From Hemileia vastatrix (taxonomy: Eukaryota > Basidiomycota > Pucciniomycetes > Pucciniales > Zaghouaniaceae), in contig JASXTE010000001.1 of the NCBI GenBank assembly GCA_030280995.1, positions 22,391,106 through 22,455,105 on the forward strand: a stretch of DNA of 64,000 nucleotides, read 5' to 3'. Positions within the stretch are counted from its first letter, which is position 1, and the number at the start of each line of letters is the position of its first letter. This document shows, in pieces, positions 12,454-24,146 of the stretch. Under the pieces are notes generated by a model. The model was not told where the DNA came from and did not search any database. It was given only the letters and a program-made list of their open reading frames with translations. The position numbers and the translations under genes are program-made.

Positions 12454-15064
12454 AAGTAGTCTAAAATTATAAACACTAAGAATAAAATAAAATAAAATAA
12501 AAAAGTAAAATTATTATTTCAATACTTAAATGAATGCTGGAAGCCTGGAAATCAATAACTTTACCACTCCCCTCTTGATAGAAAATACACAGAAACTGAA
12601 GACCTGACAGGACAGATGTATTTTTCCTTCATCCCTGGAAGACTCTGGAAATAAAACAGGAGCAAAAAAATTTCTATGGATTAATCTTCCTTTTATCTTT
12701 TTTTTTCTCTCTATCATCTGTTTCTGTTATAAATTTCCATTTATCTCATCTGATTGTTAATAGAACTTTTTTTTTAAAAAATAAGATATTCCAAACTAAA
12801 GTAATGATATTTGGAGATATTTTTGATTCTTCAAAAGCTATATGTTGTTTTAGATCGATTTAAAGAATTCTATAAAAATATTTTCTCATTAATCTATTTT
12901 CTTGCTTATCTATAAAATTGAAATTCTTAATTTTTCCTTTCTCACTAGTTCTACCAATATATATAGTATTTATTTAATTTTTTTCTTTCCTTTTTATCTC
13001 CTTTTCTTCTATTTATTATTGGTATCACTATATCTTATCTTAAATCTCATTTTTAGGTGGTTACTGTCAGGCTGAGGTCAAGTACAGAGACATGAACTAG
13101 CTTGAATGGTCAGTTCTCTAGAAGATTTTAATGGTCCTATATGAATACTGTAGTACAAATCCAATAAGTATTTAAATGTAACTCAATATAAGGGTCTCAG
13201 TAATATAAATCTCACTAATTATATATATGGCTTAAAATCTTATAGTTAGTAGAAAAATAGATTTAATAATTCAGATACTATTCAAAGACTTTATAAGTAC
13301 TATTGATATGTATTGTAAATGTATTGGTTATATATTTGAACTGTAATGATAAAGAATGTAAAGAAAAAGACCAAAAATCTCTTCCTTTTATACACAATAA
13401 CCTCCCCAATGAACCCCTTGATTTACCAGCTCTATACACAATTAATGAGGCCTCATTCCATCTAATAAAAATGTCTATCAACGTAAAGAGTGACCAGTAA
13501 CATAATTAGAATGATATCACCCGCCAAAATCATGTAGTAATAGGGATAATCCATCAAAAATAAAGAATAAGAAAAAAAGAGAGTATATGCTTGTTATACA
13601 TTAAAATAAAAGACTAAAAAGGGAAAATTAAGACTCATTATTACTCAATAATAAGGGGGATTAACAGTAGAAATTTTGGGGCTAATCATGAAATTATACT
13701 ATGTGAAATCCCCATTCAAAAATAACCAAAATTGACTGAGAAACCACTTAAAAACCCAAAAAAGGGCGTGAGATGTGGGGTAACTACATGCAGTCCTTGG
13801 CAGGCGCTTTCATGGGTAAATTCCTGACTAATTCAGGCAAATTTAAGTATGGTAGTGAATTAAAGCACCAAGATTGAGGTTATTAATGAAATTAGTGCAT
13901 ATAAAGAGGGTCAATGCATTTGTAATTAAGCTAGGACACTAAACAAGCACCTGTCGCCTATTTTAGCGTGTTTCAACACAGTGGGTGTAGAATGTGGGGT
14001 AATTATATTGTGAAAAAGCTAACTTTGCTAAAAATGAAGCTATTCACACAGAAAAAATGCAGGCAGTATGTGGCCAGTACACAGAAGCCATTTCTGGCAT
14101 AAAAACACCAAATTTGAAAAGTGTTATTTTTATGTTTTGAGTAGCCAAATCAATAGCCCCAATTAAGAAAAATTGATCTGTAAAAGTGAATTTTTAATAT
14201 TATTAAATTTATAGCGCATATAGTCAACTTTTAAGTGATTTAAAGCGCATTTCTTGTTTTTCACATAAAACAATGAAAGCAACAGCTTTAAGTCTACTTA
14301 AAAATTATGTAGCCTTATATCTAAGGTTCTTAAGATTACCCTAACATATTGCAACTTAATATTAAGTACATAAGACTTATAAAAGGTGGATATATGCGTG
14401 TATATAAGGTGTTATAATGGCATATTTTTTATTTAATCATAAATTTACTTTTGTATACTATTTGTGTACTCTAATTTATTTCTCCCATGTATAGTCCATG
14501 TGTTTAAAATAACTTATAAGTACTTTTTACTCAGTCCTGGGGATATCCAGGCTGTTAGCTACTGTAGATTTGTTATCTCTGATGAGAATGTTGTAAGCAC
14601 ATGATGCTAGAGTTTGACAGAGATTTGTACTTGGCTCATCCTGAGTAAGATCGGGACAAAATCAGCTGCCACAGACTTGGGAAACCTGTTGGTATACTGC
14701 ATTTGTGGGGTCTGAAATCCAGATAGTAGGGATCATAGCTCTTGAGATCTTTAAAGCATTGTGGGGAAAGAGGAGGAGGATTTCACTAGAAATAGGGACT
14801 TATTCTTGGCAGAAATAAGATCATCTTTTTAGTTGTCTTTAAAATATTTAAGCAGAAAATAGCCATTAAATACTTATGGTAAGAAAATAGCCACCTATTG
14901 GATATAATGTGAGTTATATTTATCTGAATCTGAATTTAAAAAAACTATTTTCTAGTATGTTTATTTTCTATTATAAACTATTAAGGTAAAATTATACCTT
15001 TTCAATAATTATATTGATAACTGATCCACATTTACAGGTCATCAATAAAACCAACTGAGTAGAC
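12454..15064. other. AT-rich insertion in the GH5 paralogue, nothing recognisable
   Basis: This separates the two halves of the paralogue's intron 3 by about 2.6 kb (434 bp total intron in the intact gene). It holds two GTGGGGTAA-containing segments (about 13775 and 13990) and a less AT-rich block at about 14530-14800. No ORF with a motif, no terminal repeats and no RNA gene were recognised. Confidence 0.5.
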
Positions 15065-15675
15065 TAGATACTTAGTCTGACAGCAGTAAAGTAACAAATA
15101 AGACCTATGAGAGAAGCTTCATTTGATTGATTGCCTTTGAGAAAGAAAACATCTATGAGCTTTTCCTTTTGGGTTACTGTAACTTTCCACTTTATTTCTG
15201 ATAAATAATAAAATATATTTTATAGGAAATTAGCCTAAAATATCACTATGCAATATAGGGGGTGGACTTGCTAGCAAGTCTCCAACCTGAACTCAGACAG
15301 AACTCAGATGGAACTCAGACTGAACTCATACTGAACTCATACTGAACTCTACTTGAAGACCCACAAAAACTATTCTGCTGAGTGGTTTTCATCCCTGATT
15401 GTATGGTTCTTTTGTAAATAGCTCAATGTTTGTTCAATCTGTGGTGAATTTGAGTCCAAGGTTGCGGACTTGCTAACAATTCTGCCCCCTGTATTGTGCG
15501 GTGTATGGCACTCATCCCAAATTTACAACTTGTAGAATGGATCTACATGGTGTCCAAGTGGAAGAAATTTGACCTAGCTTGAGAAATGTTTTACAGCTAG
15601 TTTGATGTTTTTAGTTTCATTCTTTTTTTTTAAATTTTTTTAAACTTGACTTGGTGGCAAAATATGGATTCAATT
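15065..15675 (+). pseudogene. Decayed GH5 paralogue, intron 3 end and exons 4-5
   Basis: The segment 15065-15243 aligns with 52420-52570 of the intact gene (AATAATAAAATATATTTTATAG is shared almost whole). After the MITE at 15244-15503, 15504-15675 aligns with exon 4 (ATCTACATGGTGTCCAAGTG) and exon 5 (CTTGACTTGGTGGCAAAATA). The alignment stops at about 15675 where Ty3 copy E begins. Later exons are absent. Confidence 0.7.
15244..15503. mobile_element. MITE with CACTATGC/CACCGCAC ends, 260 bp
   Basis: It has the same length and family as the element at 12194-12453. The ends are CACTATGCAATATAGGGGGT and, on the complement, CACCGCACAATACAGGGGGC. Comparison with the intact gene at about 52565 gives an empty site, and flanking TAT on both sides fits a 3-bp duplication. 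No ORF. Confidence 0.65.
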
Positions 15676-15689
15676 TCCTGGTTATATTT

Positions 15690-16974
15690 CTTGAGCTAGT
15701 TCCAAGAGAGATATGTGAAAGACAAGATGAATTGATTTCCATTTTGAGGGTGGCTTGAGTCCAAATACATTTTTAGAGACTTCAGAGTTAAATTCAAATG
15801 GTCCCAAAAGCTTCTCAGATATTTTCTTTGATGTTTGAGATTTTTGAATATTTCTAGAGCTGAACCATACTTTGTCACCAGGTTTAAAAAGTGGAGCAGA
15901 TTCTCAACCTTTTTCAGCCTGTTCCTTTTATCTTTGATTCACCATTTCAAGGTTGGATTTGAGTTCTCCTTGAGGTTTTATTGTGGTTTGAAGATAATGT
16001 TTATCAGGATGATTTTTTCCTCTGTGAATTAGAAAATCTAGAATATTTCTATAGACTTTTTCAAAAGGAGATTTCTTTGTTGAAGAATTTTTCAAGTTGT
16101 TGTAGGCAAATTTGGGAAATGGTAAACATGTGGTTCTATGGTCTTGCTGATAATTGACATACATTTGAAGATATTTTTTGAGGATTTGATTGACTCTTTT
16201 AGTTTTCCCATCTGTTTTAGGGTGATAGGCAGTAGAAATATTCCTCCTAATATCTAATTGCTGAAAAAGTTCAGAAATAATATTAGAAGGTAATCCATGC
16301 TTAGAAAAAAAATATTCTAGAAATAATTTTTCTAATTCTTTGGCTGTAGAAGTAGTACAAGTATTAATAAAAATAGATAATTTAGAGAACCTATCAACTA
16401 TGAATAATATAGCATCAAACTTATCTGATTGGGGTAATCAACAAATGAAATTCATTGAAAATTATTCACCTGGTTTAGAGAGATTTGGAAGTGGTTGAAG
16501 CAACCCATAATTTTTGTGATAACTTACCTTGTTTCTATTATTTTGTTAATAGGCTTTAATATAGGCCTTGGTCTCTCTGGTCATACCTGGCCGGTAGGAA
16601 TCCCTCACTATTCACTGGTGGGTTTTATCAGCCCCAAAATGACCAGCTAATAGTGAATCATTTTGGATGTTGATAATCCATAAGTTTATCTCCTTATTTT
16701 TGGTTATGACTACTCTATCTTTGAAGGCTAATAGACCTGATTATATACTGAATCATTTGGCCCCTTACTTCCAGAGTATTTGGTCTTATAAATTCAAACA
16801 ATAATTATTGCTTAAATGAGCTTCCAGGATATTGGATAGTGGATTATGACTTGATTGAGTTGTCATTGTATTAAGATGATGAATTTTTAAAATCAATTCA
16901 TTGAAGATTGATTTAATATCTTCTGTATTTCATTCTGTAAAATCTTCCCCCCACTTTGGGTAAAACCTTTCCCA
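15690..16974 (-). pseudogene. Ty3 chromovirus copy E, integrase part of pol, decayed
   Basis: Read on the minus strand this matches the integrase region of copy D (about 61950-63260): a LSWN...LDSSHPQNGNQF block, MYVNYQQDH, and the zinc-finger part with a HYQK... region near 16500-16600. It is heavily mutated with no long frame. It is one flank of copy E. The rest continues at 33971 because copy B is inserted at 16978/16979. The chromodomain and 3' LTR of E are missing, as homology stops against the GH5 paralogue. Confidence 0.75.
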
Positions 16975-16978
16975 ACAT
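16975..16978 (+). repeat. Target-site duplication ACAT of Ty3 copy B (left)
   Basis: ACAT precedes the TGTGG start of the 5' LTR and recurs at 33967-33970 just after the TCTACA end of the 3' LTR. This marks an independent integration of B into the pol of E. Confidence 0.75.
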
Positions 16979-18072
16979 TGTGGTCTTCCAACATTGGCAG
17001 AGCCCTTTGTTGGTTTATTTGGTGGTATTTTGGTATGCCTTAAATGGGATTGTTCAAATAATTGGGTATTTTTCTGGAATTACGCAGCAAATATTAGGAC
17101 TACAGGGATCTGTAGGCTACCATTGGATAGCTCTGGTTTTTCTCTATATTTTATGTCGTGTGGACATTTTTCATAGAATAAGTATTTGGGGGATACTTTC
17201 TCACTTTTCAATTTCAAAAGATTGCTGTTGAATTTTGTTTTTTGTGTTTTATGGGCTAACCTTATATCTTAGGGTTAAGTTCTTAATACCATTGGAATGA
17301 GCGTAATTTTCTCTATATTTCATGTCTCAGTGTTGTTGTAGTGTAATTATGTGTTTTAAGGGTTTAAGTAGTAGTAGTTGAATTTTCTAAGTTGTTTGGG
17401 TGTTTTTGGTGGTTTTCTGGCTTCAGGGTGGTCAGGCTGCCTCAGGCAGGCTTCCCAGTGCCGGGCAGACCTCCTGCCTCAATGCTAGAGGGCTGGAAGC
17501 ACTTCTAGGGAGGTTTTATGCAATTTGGTGGTCAGGAACACCGTATTTGCAGGTGTGCATGGGATCTTGATTAGTAGTCTGTGTGTATATAGTGATTAAG
17601 ACAGTTTGGGGCAACTTTAATTATCATTCAACCATCTGGCGGTGATATCCTTGTTCCTCACTCAGTTTTCACTGTTTGCCGACCACAATTTGGCTGTGTT
17701 TTTGTTGCAAGTAAGTTCTTCATTTAACTTAGCTTAGCAACTGTTTTCTCTGTTATAGTCTTGCAAGCTATAGCAAGTATCATTTCTGTCTCTGGTGTGG
17801 ATTTGAAACCTACATCAAGTATCATTGCTTTCTCTGGTGTGGACATTAGTCTACATTTCAGTTCTTTGGTGTGGTAGTCTGTCTGGAGACTACTTTCTTG
17901 ACTGCTCAAGCAGTCAAGTGTGTTTGGAAAAGGGTCTTTGTGTTAGCAGGAACCAATTTACTGTAACAAGTAAATCTCACTCTATTTTTCTAAAGGTACA
18001 GGGGTTTTTCTTCTGGTTTTACTCCAACTCCCTTGGTCAAGGCCTATAGCTAGTACTATAGGATTGTCTACA
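16979..18072 (+). repeat. 5' LTR of Ty3 copy B
   Basis: 1094 bp, TGTGGTCTTCC to TCTACA. Its partner is 32892-33966 (1075 bp). After four bases follows TGGCACCCAAAGTGGGG (about 18077-18093), a tRNA-like primer-binding site related to that of copy A. The two LTRs of B differ at many positions, so the insertion is not recent. Confidence 0.88.
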
Positions 18073-18165
18073 TTTCTGGCACCCAAAGTGGGGTAACGGA
18101 TCTGTTAGTTCTTTGGATTCTTTGTTGCCTGTGATTGGTTCTTTTTGGTGTTTTTGTCTGAAAGA

Positions 18166-19810
18166 ATGGCTTCTGGATCTTCACTTCCTGTAGTGACTGT
18201 CAGCGGGGGGGAAGGTCAGCCTGCTGTGATGGTTAGGGAATGTGTTACGATCAAAAATTGGGATGGAATCAAGTTTAATGGTGATGATGTTTAGTGGTTT
18301 CTAGAGAAGTATGAAACTGCTGCCGACGTTGACGGTGCTTCCCACCTGCATATGGTGAAGCAAATCATCTTCTTCATTGGAGATAGGGCGGTGGAGAAGG
18401 AGGTTGTAGCAATGTCTGGCTACAAGAAGAGAGATTGGAGGTTATTGTGTAGGGAAGTAGTTGATAGATGGGGTGTCAGGTTCACTATGGTGGATCTGAA
18501 TAAGGTTGTCAGTGAGTGGCAGTCTTATGGCGGTGTTGGTAACTTTCACAGTTACAGGAAGTTTCTGCTACAGTTTGATCCTGTGGTGGAATACTTGGTG
18601 GAAGTGGAGGAGCTGGTGCATGAAAATTCTGCCAAAGATGTTTTTAGGTCTTCCCTGGCTAAAGATGTCAGGATTGATGTGCTAAAAGAGTTATCAAGGA
18701 GAGACTTGATGAAGACTATCTCTAATGGGGATCAAAAGCTGCCTGCCTTGGACAAGGTGAAGGAGGCGGTGGAGGCCCATCTGAAGTTATTGGCAGTGGA
18801 CACCTACCAAGAAGGGTGCGCCAAATATGTCAGCAAAGTCAGTGAGGCTTTGGCTGAAGAGGAGAGTAATGTGGAGAAGGAAGAGAAGAATATAGTGAAG
18901 GTTCACAAACAGGAGAGGGATCCAGTGGTGGAGCAGTTGGCTTATCTGACAAAACAGCTTCATATTTTTGTGCAGGAGGAAAAGAAGGCCAATATGGCGC
19001 CTCTTCAGCCCAGGGAATTTGATAGGCAGGCTGATAGTAGTGACCCTTTGGTTTGATCTTATTGCAGAAGGAGTGGACATAATTCCAATGACTGTTGGGC
19101 CCTGAACAGAGATGTGTCAGAGGTCAAAGTAGAGTTTGATGGTCAGTTTGTCAAGCCCAGTGAGTGACAGGATCCTATGGACATGGTCAGGAGAAGGGCT
19201 GGTCTCAATCAGCGGAGGTCAAGATTTGAGGAGATTGCTGATCAGAGGAATTCCTCTACTAAATAAGATAAAGATGGCAAGGGGAATGTGAAGGAGGTAA
19301 ATAAAGCTCCCTTTTCTTCTTCCTTTGGTGAATTAGAGTTGTATTCTTGCGGAGGACAGTCAAGTGGTGAGTGCTTGGCTGATGTTTATGACATAGAGGA
19401 AGGGAAGGTGGGAAGGCCTAAGAGCAGTTCTCAGGCCCCTCCTAAGCTGGGTGCAGCTAGGAAGAAGTACAGCAAAGAGAAGCTGTATAAAATGCAGAAG
19501 GGGATTGCAAATATGGGCCCCCCTAGGTTTGGAGCATTGGACCTTAATGGTGAGCCAATGCCTATGGATGTGGACTCTGACTCTGAGGAGGAGGTTCCGT
19601 TGACTTCATTTCCAAGGCCTGCTGGGGTCAGAGGTTCTGGTGAGGGATCTGGTTTGATTCCTGTAGATGGGAAATCTGTTGGTGGTTCTGGTCCTCAGGA
19701 AAATTCTAGGACCAAGGTAGTGAAGCCAAGGGCTCACTTTGAGAGGCCAGTAGTTTCTGGCCAAACTAATGTTATGGACTCTGTTCTAGATAGGATGAAT
19801 CAGGGTCAGG
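18166..19810 (+). pseudogene. Ty3 copy B gag, decayed
   Basis: The ATG at 18166 begins MASGSSLPVV. An in-frame TAG at 18292 (Lys in copy A) cuts it early. The frame then continues through a long stretch (about 18352-19054) with the Lys/Glu-rich linker, ends at a TGA where the first knuckle Cys should be (then SYCRRSGHNSNDC), and resumes from 19288 in a Ser/Pro/Gly-rich region. The knuckle Cys is lost differently in A (Phe) and here (stop), so the parent probably had TGC. The role would be the capsid and RNA-binding protein of the retrotransposon. Confidence 0.82.
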
Positions 19811-20190
19811 TTTCTCTCACTTATGGAGTGTTATATGCTATCAGCCCTGGGTTGGCTGATAGACAGAAAAAGTTGTTGACCAGGAGAAGGGTTTCTTCTG
19901 GGGAAGTGGAATACATATGTGATTCTGCTGGGAAGTATGGAGAGGGGTTGGAAACACATTTTTCTGCACCTCTAGGGTATGTCAATGTCACCCTGAATGG
20001 CAGGGAGGCTAGGGCATTAGTGGATTCAGGTTCACAGATTAACCTGATTTCTTTGTTTGAGGCCACTCATTTAGGCCTCCCCATCAAAACTGAAATTGGT
20101 GGGAATTTAAGAGGTATAGGTGGTCACGTAACAGAGTTGATGGGAACCTCCAAATTTTTTAAGTTGGATGTTGGTGGAGCCTCTGGAAAG
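19811..20190 (+). pseudogene. Ty3 copy B protease region, 5' part
   Basis: It continues in frame from gag. It contains ALVDSGSQINLIS (about 20010-20050), the aspartic protease signature DSG, followed by a GGNLRGIGGH stretch. The reading is broken at 20190 by insertion of Ty3 copy C. The second part resumes at 24147, after the GAAAG duplication, with KAHFYIAKGNLKG. Confidence 0.8.
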
Positions 20191-20996
20191 TGTCACATGC
20201 CATGTGACAATCAATGCAAAAGCAGCTCAATAAATCAAAAAAACAGAGGTCTAAATCCATACTTGAAGCGCAGAAAGCATTTCTACCTTGCCATGGCAAC
20301 TTCCCTTTGTGTACTCACTATGCAACTGCACTAATCTAAACTTTAAATCTAAATTAGTCTATTCTCAAAAGTGTGTTTAGGCTTTTCTTCAATAAGCAAT
20401 GCACAGCGCGATAGTCAATGCAATATTCCGCTAATAGGTTTTATTAAATATCTGTGGGTTAATAAAAAGGGGGTAGTGAGCATGGACCGAATGACTAGCG
20501 GAGGATTAAGGGGTTAACGGATGTTAGTGAGGAGGGTCCAGGTGTAATGGGTGTAATTGTGGTGTTTTGTGGTGGGCGAAATGATGGATGGGTATGAGTT
20601 CAATGCGAGGAGAAGTAATAGATATAAAATGGGTTGGATTTTTGGTTCAATGTTTCTTTAGAATTAAATTATAAAACGTATTTATAGTAAATAGTGGTTA
20701 AACTTCAAGTTAAATCATTGTTATTATACATTTCCCTTTTCACTCAATAATCATTTCTAAATTTAAATCTTTTGATTGTTGAGTGTTACAACCCTTTGTG
20801 AGATTCTAAGAATACTAGTATTGCCTTAGAATATATTAAGATTCTTCTCGAATATAACTCAAAGCAGTAGCTCTTCCTTCGAGTTATTCTTGAATCACTT
20901 TTTCGAACATTTCCTCTGTGCTTCGAAGAAGCCTCTAAACTCCTCATCTCACTTTCAGGAACACCCTCAACCTTGTGCGTAGGTCGTTCGGTGAAA
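20191..20996 (+). repeat. 5' LTR of chromovirus copy C
   Basis: 806 bp, starting TGTCAC and ending GTGAAA (GTGACA in the partner at 23341-24146). It contains TATAAAA at 20633 and, 27 bases on, AGAATTAAATTATA (20660-20673). The sequence just after the LTR (20998-21011) is the exact complement of that 14-mer, which suggests self-priming. TSD GAAAG at 20186-20190 and 24147-24151. Confidence 0.88.
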
Positions 20997-21071
20997 GTAT
21001 AATTTAATTCTCCGTAGTTCTCATTCTTTGAACTACTACGTCTTTTTTCAGGTGTTTTCTAAATTCTTAAA

Positions 21072-22257
21072 ATGGCACCTGTTCAATGCACTCCTCCTAC
21101 CGGGGCTACTACTAGAGCTTGCGCCAGAGGCAGGCCAACAGCCACACGGCCTGTTTCCCACACTCACTCCCAGGAACCTCTCGACCTTAGGGAATGGCAA
21201 CATTCAGTCCAATCTGTAGAAGATATCCCACATGATTTTGATGATTCTAGTGATGATGAAGAAGGAGAGGATACAATGCACGAGGCACCATCTGCCCCTG
21301 CTACTCAACCTTCTGGTCAACCTTTGGATCCTGGGTCATCTAATTCACTGGAAGACTTCATGAGGCTTTTCATGAAGACCCTTTCAAATCCAGCGTCCTT
21401 GGAGTGATCAAAATTTAAAACTCCTTCCATGAAATCTCCTGATATATTCCATGGAGAACATCCAGACAGATTGCGACCCTTCTTGCAAACATGCAAACTC
21501 CTGTTCCATAATGACCCTGAAACCTTTAATAACGACTGATCCAAGGTTGTTTATGCTTCCTCATTCCTAGCTTGAAAGGTAGCAAGATGGTTTGAACCTT
21601 ATCTTCTCATGCTCTCTTTGAAAGAGACCCACTTACTCATCAATAACTGGGAAAAATTTGAAGACCAACTTTTTACGTTGTTTGGTGACCCTAATGATGC
21701 TGAAAACGCGGAAATTGAACTGGACTTCCTCCGCATGAGTGATAATGGGAAAGCTTCTGAATACATCTTGAACTTCAGAGCACTTAAAACTCGAGAAGGT
21801 TGGAATGATGCTGCCCTCAAGTATCATTTCAAAAAGGGACTTCCTTCGAGGATTCTAGATCAATTAAATCTTCATGGTAAAAAGATGACTACTTTAACGG
21901 ATTTGATGGATCAAACCCTCGAACTCAATGGCGTTTACCAAGGACAACTACAACATCATCAATACGCCAACAAATCTCAAGGCCTAAATTTTAAATCGGG
22001 ACCTTCTTAAAACCCATGACCAACTCAATTCTCCTCAACTCAATCCAAACAAAATAAAGGAAAGGACAAACCTCGACCAAAAAGCTCGACCCCTGGAGAC
22101 ATCAGTAAAGTACTGGATCCTAAAGGGGAACTTAAAGAAGCTGAGAGGAAAAGACAAGCAGATAATGGGTTATGTATGTATTGTGGGGGTAAGCACAAGC
22201 TAGAAGATTGTGCAAAGTTGAAGGAAAGAGAATTTACAAGTTCAAATTCAAAAAACT
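21072..22257 (+). pseudogene. Chromovirus copy C gag, decayed
   Basis: It is homologous to the intact gag of copy D (58689-59876). It starts MAPVQCTPPTGATTRACARG. Stops occur at about 21405 (Gly in D), 21537 and 21572. The middle frame 21609-22008 holds the capsid-type region, and the tail has the knuckle CMYCGGKHKLEDC (CX2CX3HX4C, one residue short of the usual spacing). Confidence 0.85.
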
Positions 22258-22500
22258 AGTAGATAGTTTGCTTGTGTGAAAAGCAAACTATCTTATCTCT
22301 CCCAGTGCACAGAACCTCCATTTCTTAAGGACTGGAGTTGCCTTAAACCACTTGAGATTCATTCTTTTTAAGGAGGATACCCCTTTCAGTTGTCTTATAG
22401 ACTCTGGAGCTTAAATTTCTTTTGTCAGTTTATCTTTTGCCGAGTTGACCCTGGCAAGGTTTCTTGACCATACCTGGTCAGAGTTTCTTCATTGTCCTCC
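22258..22500 (+). pseudogene. Chromovirus copy C protease remnant
   Basis: It matches the start of pol in copy D (59880-60060): the SVHRTSIS and GVALNHLRFILFKEDTPFSC blocks, then a DSGA-like DSGA*ISFVSLSF with a stop. Homology ends near 22440. Almost all of pol is missing and the space up to the 3' LTR is filled by an antisense ORF, so C cannot replicate alone. Confidence 0.7.
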
Positions 22501-22510
22501 CTCAAGGCAA

Positions 22511-23239
22511 TCACTGGAAATTTTCTTCAGCGGGGAACAAAGGCGCCGCTTCCACAACGGCCACTTCCACAGTAGTGGTTTCCACAAGAGGAGCTTCCAC
22601 CATAGGTGCTTCCGCAACAACATCTGAATTCTAAACATACAGTCATCAGTAAAAAAATTTCTTTTGAAATAAAAAATAAAAGACAGACTTAATTCGAAAA
22701 CTGGATCAGCCTCTAGAAATAACTTCAATGTGACTTCCACTGTCACTTCTTTTCCTCTTCGTCATCTTAGATGACCATCCGCCGCTTCTTGGCATCCGCC
22801 TTGAGATGGGGGCTTCCTCCTCATCTTCTTCTACCAATTCATCCACCTCCTCTTCCACCCCTCTTTTTTTGCTTGTGGCTTGGGTTGCCCAGGTTGCCAC
22901 GGTATCTTCAACCTCCTTGTCAACTCCTTCCGACTGATTGTCCCCAACCAACACATCCCACATATCTTCGACCACTTATTTGGTCTTCGGTATTACCCAG
23001 TACTTAGTTTTGGTAAGCCGTTTCTCGATGTCGGCATTCCTTGAGAGGGCATCACACGTCACCCATCTCCATTGGCAAAACTCGCATTTCTGGCAAGGAC
23101 CCCATGTGGCCTTTCTTTTGATGCAGAAGTATTCCATTGACTCACAAGCAGTGCAGGCTTGGGAATACTGTTGGGTAATGAGCCCACCATCCGCTTTGGG
23201 ATGAGGAGGCGTGGGAGTTGGAGTAGGGCAAGTTGACAT
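22511..23239 (-). pseudogene. Antisense Zn(II)2Cys6-like gene carried by copy C
   Basis: The ATG at 23239 starts MSTCPTPTPTPPHPK. The Cys pattern is CTACESMEYFC, then 12 residues, then CEFCQWRWVTC, that is CX2CX6CX12CX2CX6C, the spacing of the fungal binuclear zinc cluster. An acidic stretch and basic KRKR follow. One in-frame TAA (22976-22978) interrupts the frame, which is otherwise open to about 22706. A weak intron could link to a further exon of VEAP-type repeats ending at 22511. The family role would be DNA binding in the nucleus. Homology to a host gene is inference. It lies between the pol remnant and the 3' LTR and opposes gag. Confidence 0.5.
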
Positions 23240-23340
23240 AATAATTAAAAAATAATAATCAAGAATTAAATAGAGGGAAAGTAGTGTGGGAAGTATATGT
23301 CTCATGCTCAACGGAGCTCGCGTATTCATACCCGGGCATC

Positions 23341-24146
23341 TGTCACGCGCCATGTGACACTCGAGGCAAAAGCAGCTTAATAAATCAAAAAAACAGAGGT
23401 CTAAATCCATACTCAAAGCGCAGAAAGTGTTTCTACCTTGCCACAGAGACTTCCCTTTGTGTACTCACAATTCAACTGCGCTAATCTAAACTTTAAATCT
23501 AAATTAGTCAATTCTCAAAAGTGTGTTTAGGCTTTTCTTCAATAAGCAATGCACAGCGCAATAGTCAATGCAATATTCCGCTAAAAGGTTTTATTAAATA
23601 TCTGTGGGCTACTAAAAAGGGAGTAGTGAGCATGGACGGAATGAGTAGCGGAGGATTAAGGGGTTAACAGATGTTAGTGAGGAGGGTCCAAGTGTAACGG
23701 GTGTAATTGTGGTGGTCTATGGTGTGCAGAATGATGGATGGGTATGAGGTCAATGCGAGGAGAAGTAATAGATATAAAAGGGGTTGGATTTTTGGTTCGA
23801 TATTTCTTTAGAATTAAATTATAAAACATATTTATAGTTAATAGTGGTAAAACTGCAAGTTAAATCATTGTTATTATACATTTCCCTTTTCCCTCAATAA
23901 TCATTTCTAAATTTAAATCTTTTGATAGTTGAGTGTTACAACCCTTTGTGAGATTCTAAGAATATTAGTATTGCCTTAAAATATATTAAGATTCTTCTCA
24001 AATATAACTTGAAGCAGTAGCTCTTCCTTTGAGTTATCTTCGAATCACTTCCTTGAACATTTCCTCTGTGCTTCAAAGAAGCCTCCAAACTCCTCATCTC
24101 ACTTTCAGGAACATCCTCGACCTTGTGCATAGGTTTTCCGGTGACA
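23341..24146 (+). repeat. 3' LTR of chromovirus copy C
   Basis: 806 bp, TGTCACGCGCC to GTGACA, followed by the duplicated GAAAG. It is the same length as the 5' LTR but has many base differences. The first 27 bases keep the less mutated TGTCACGCGCC form. Confidence 0.88.

Noticed and set aside
13700..14300. Possible LTR or RNA gene marked by GTGGGGTAA words
   Set aside because: Only two short matches, no terminal repeats and no fold resembling a tRNA.
16956..17231. ORFs inside the family 1 LTRs (also near 9406-9655 and 32796-33020)
   Set aside because: They recur because the LTR is repeated, are not conserved as proteins, and overlap LTR control sequence.
22445..22627. Trp/His-rich ORFs around 22445-22746
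   Set aside because: They are alternative frames of a short GCTTCCAC-like repeat; the minus-frame VEAP reading is the more protein-like one.
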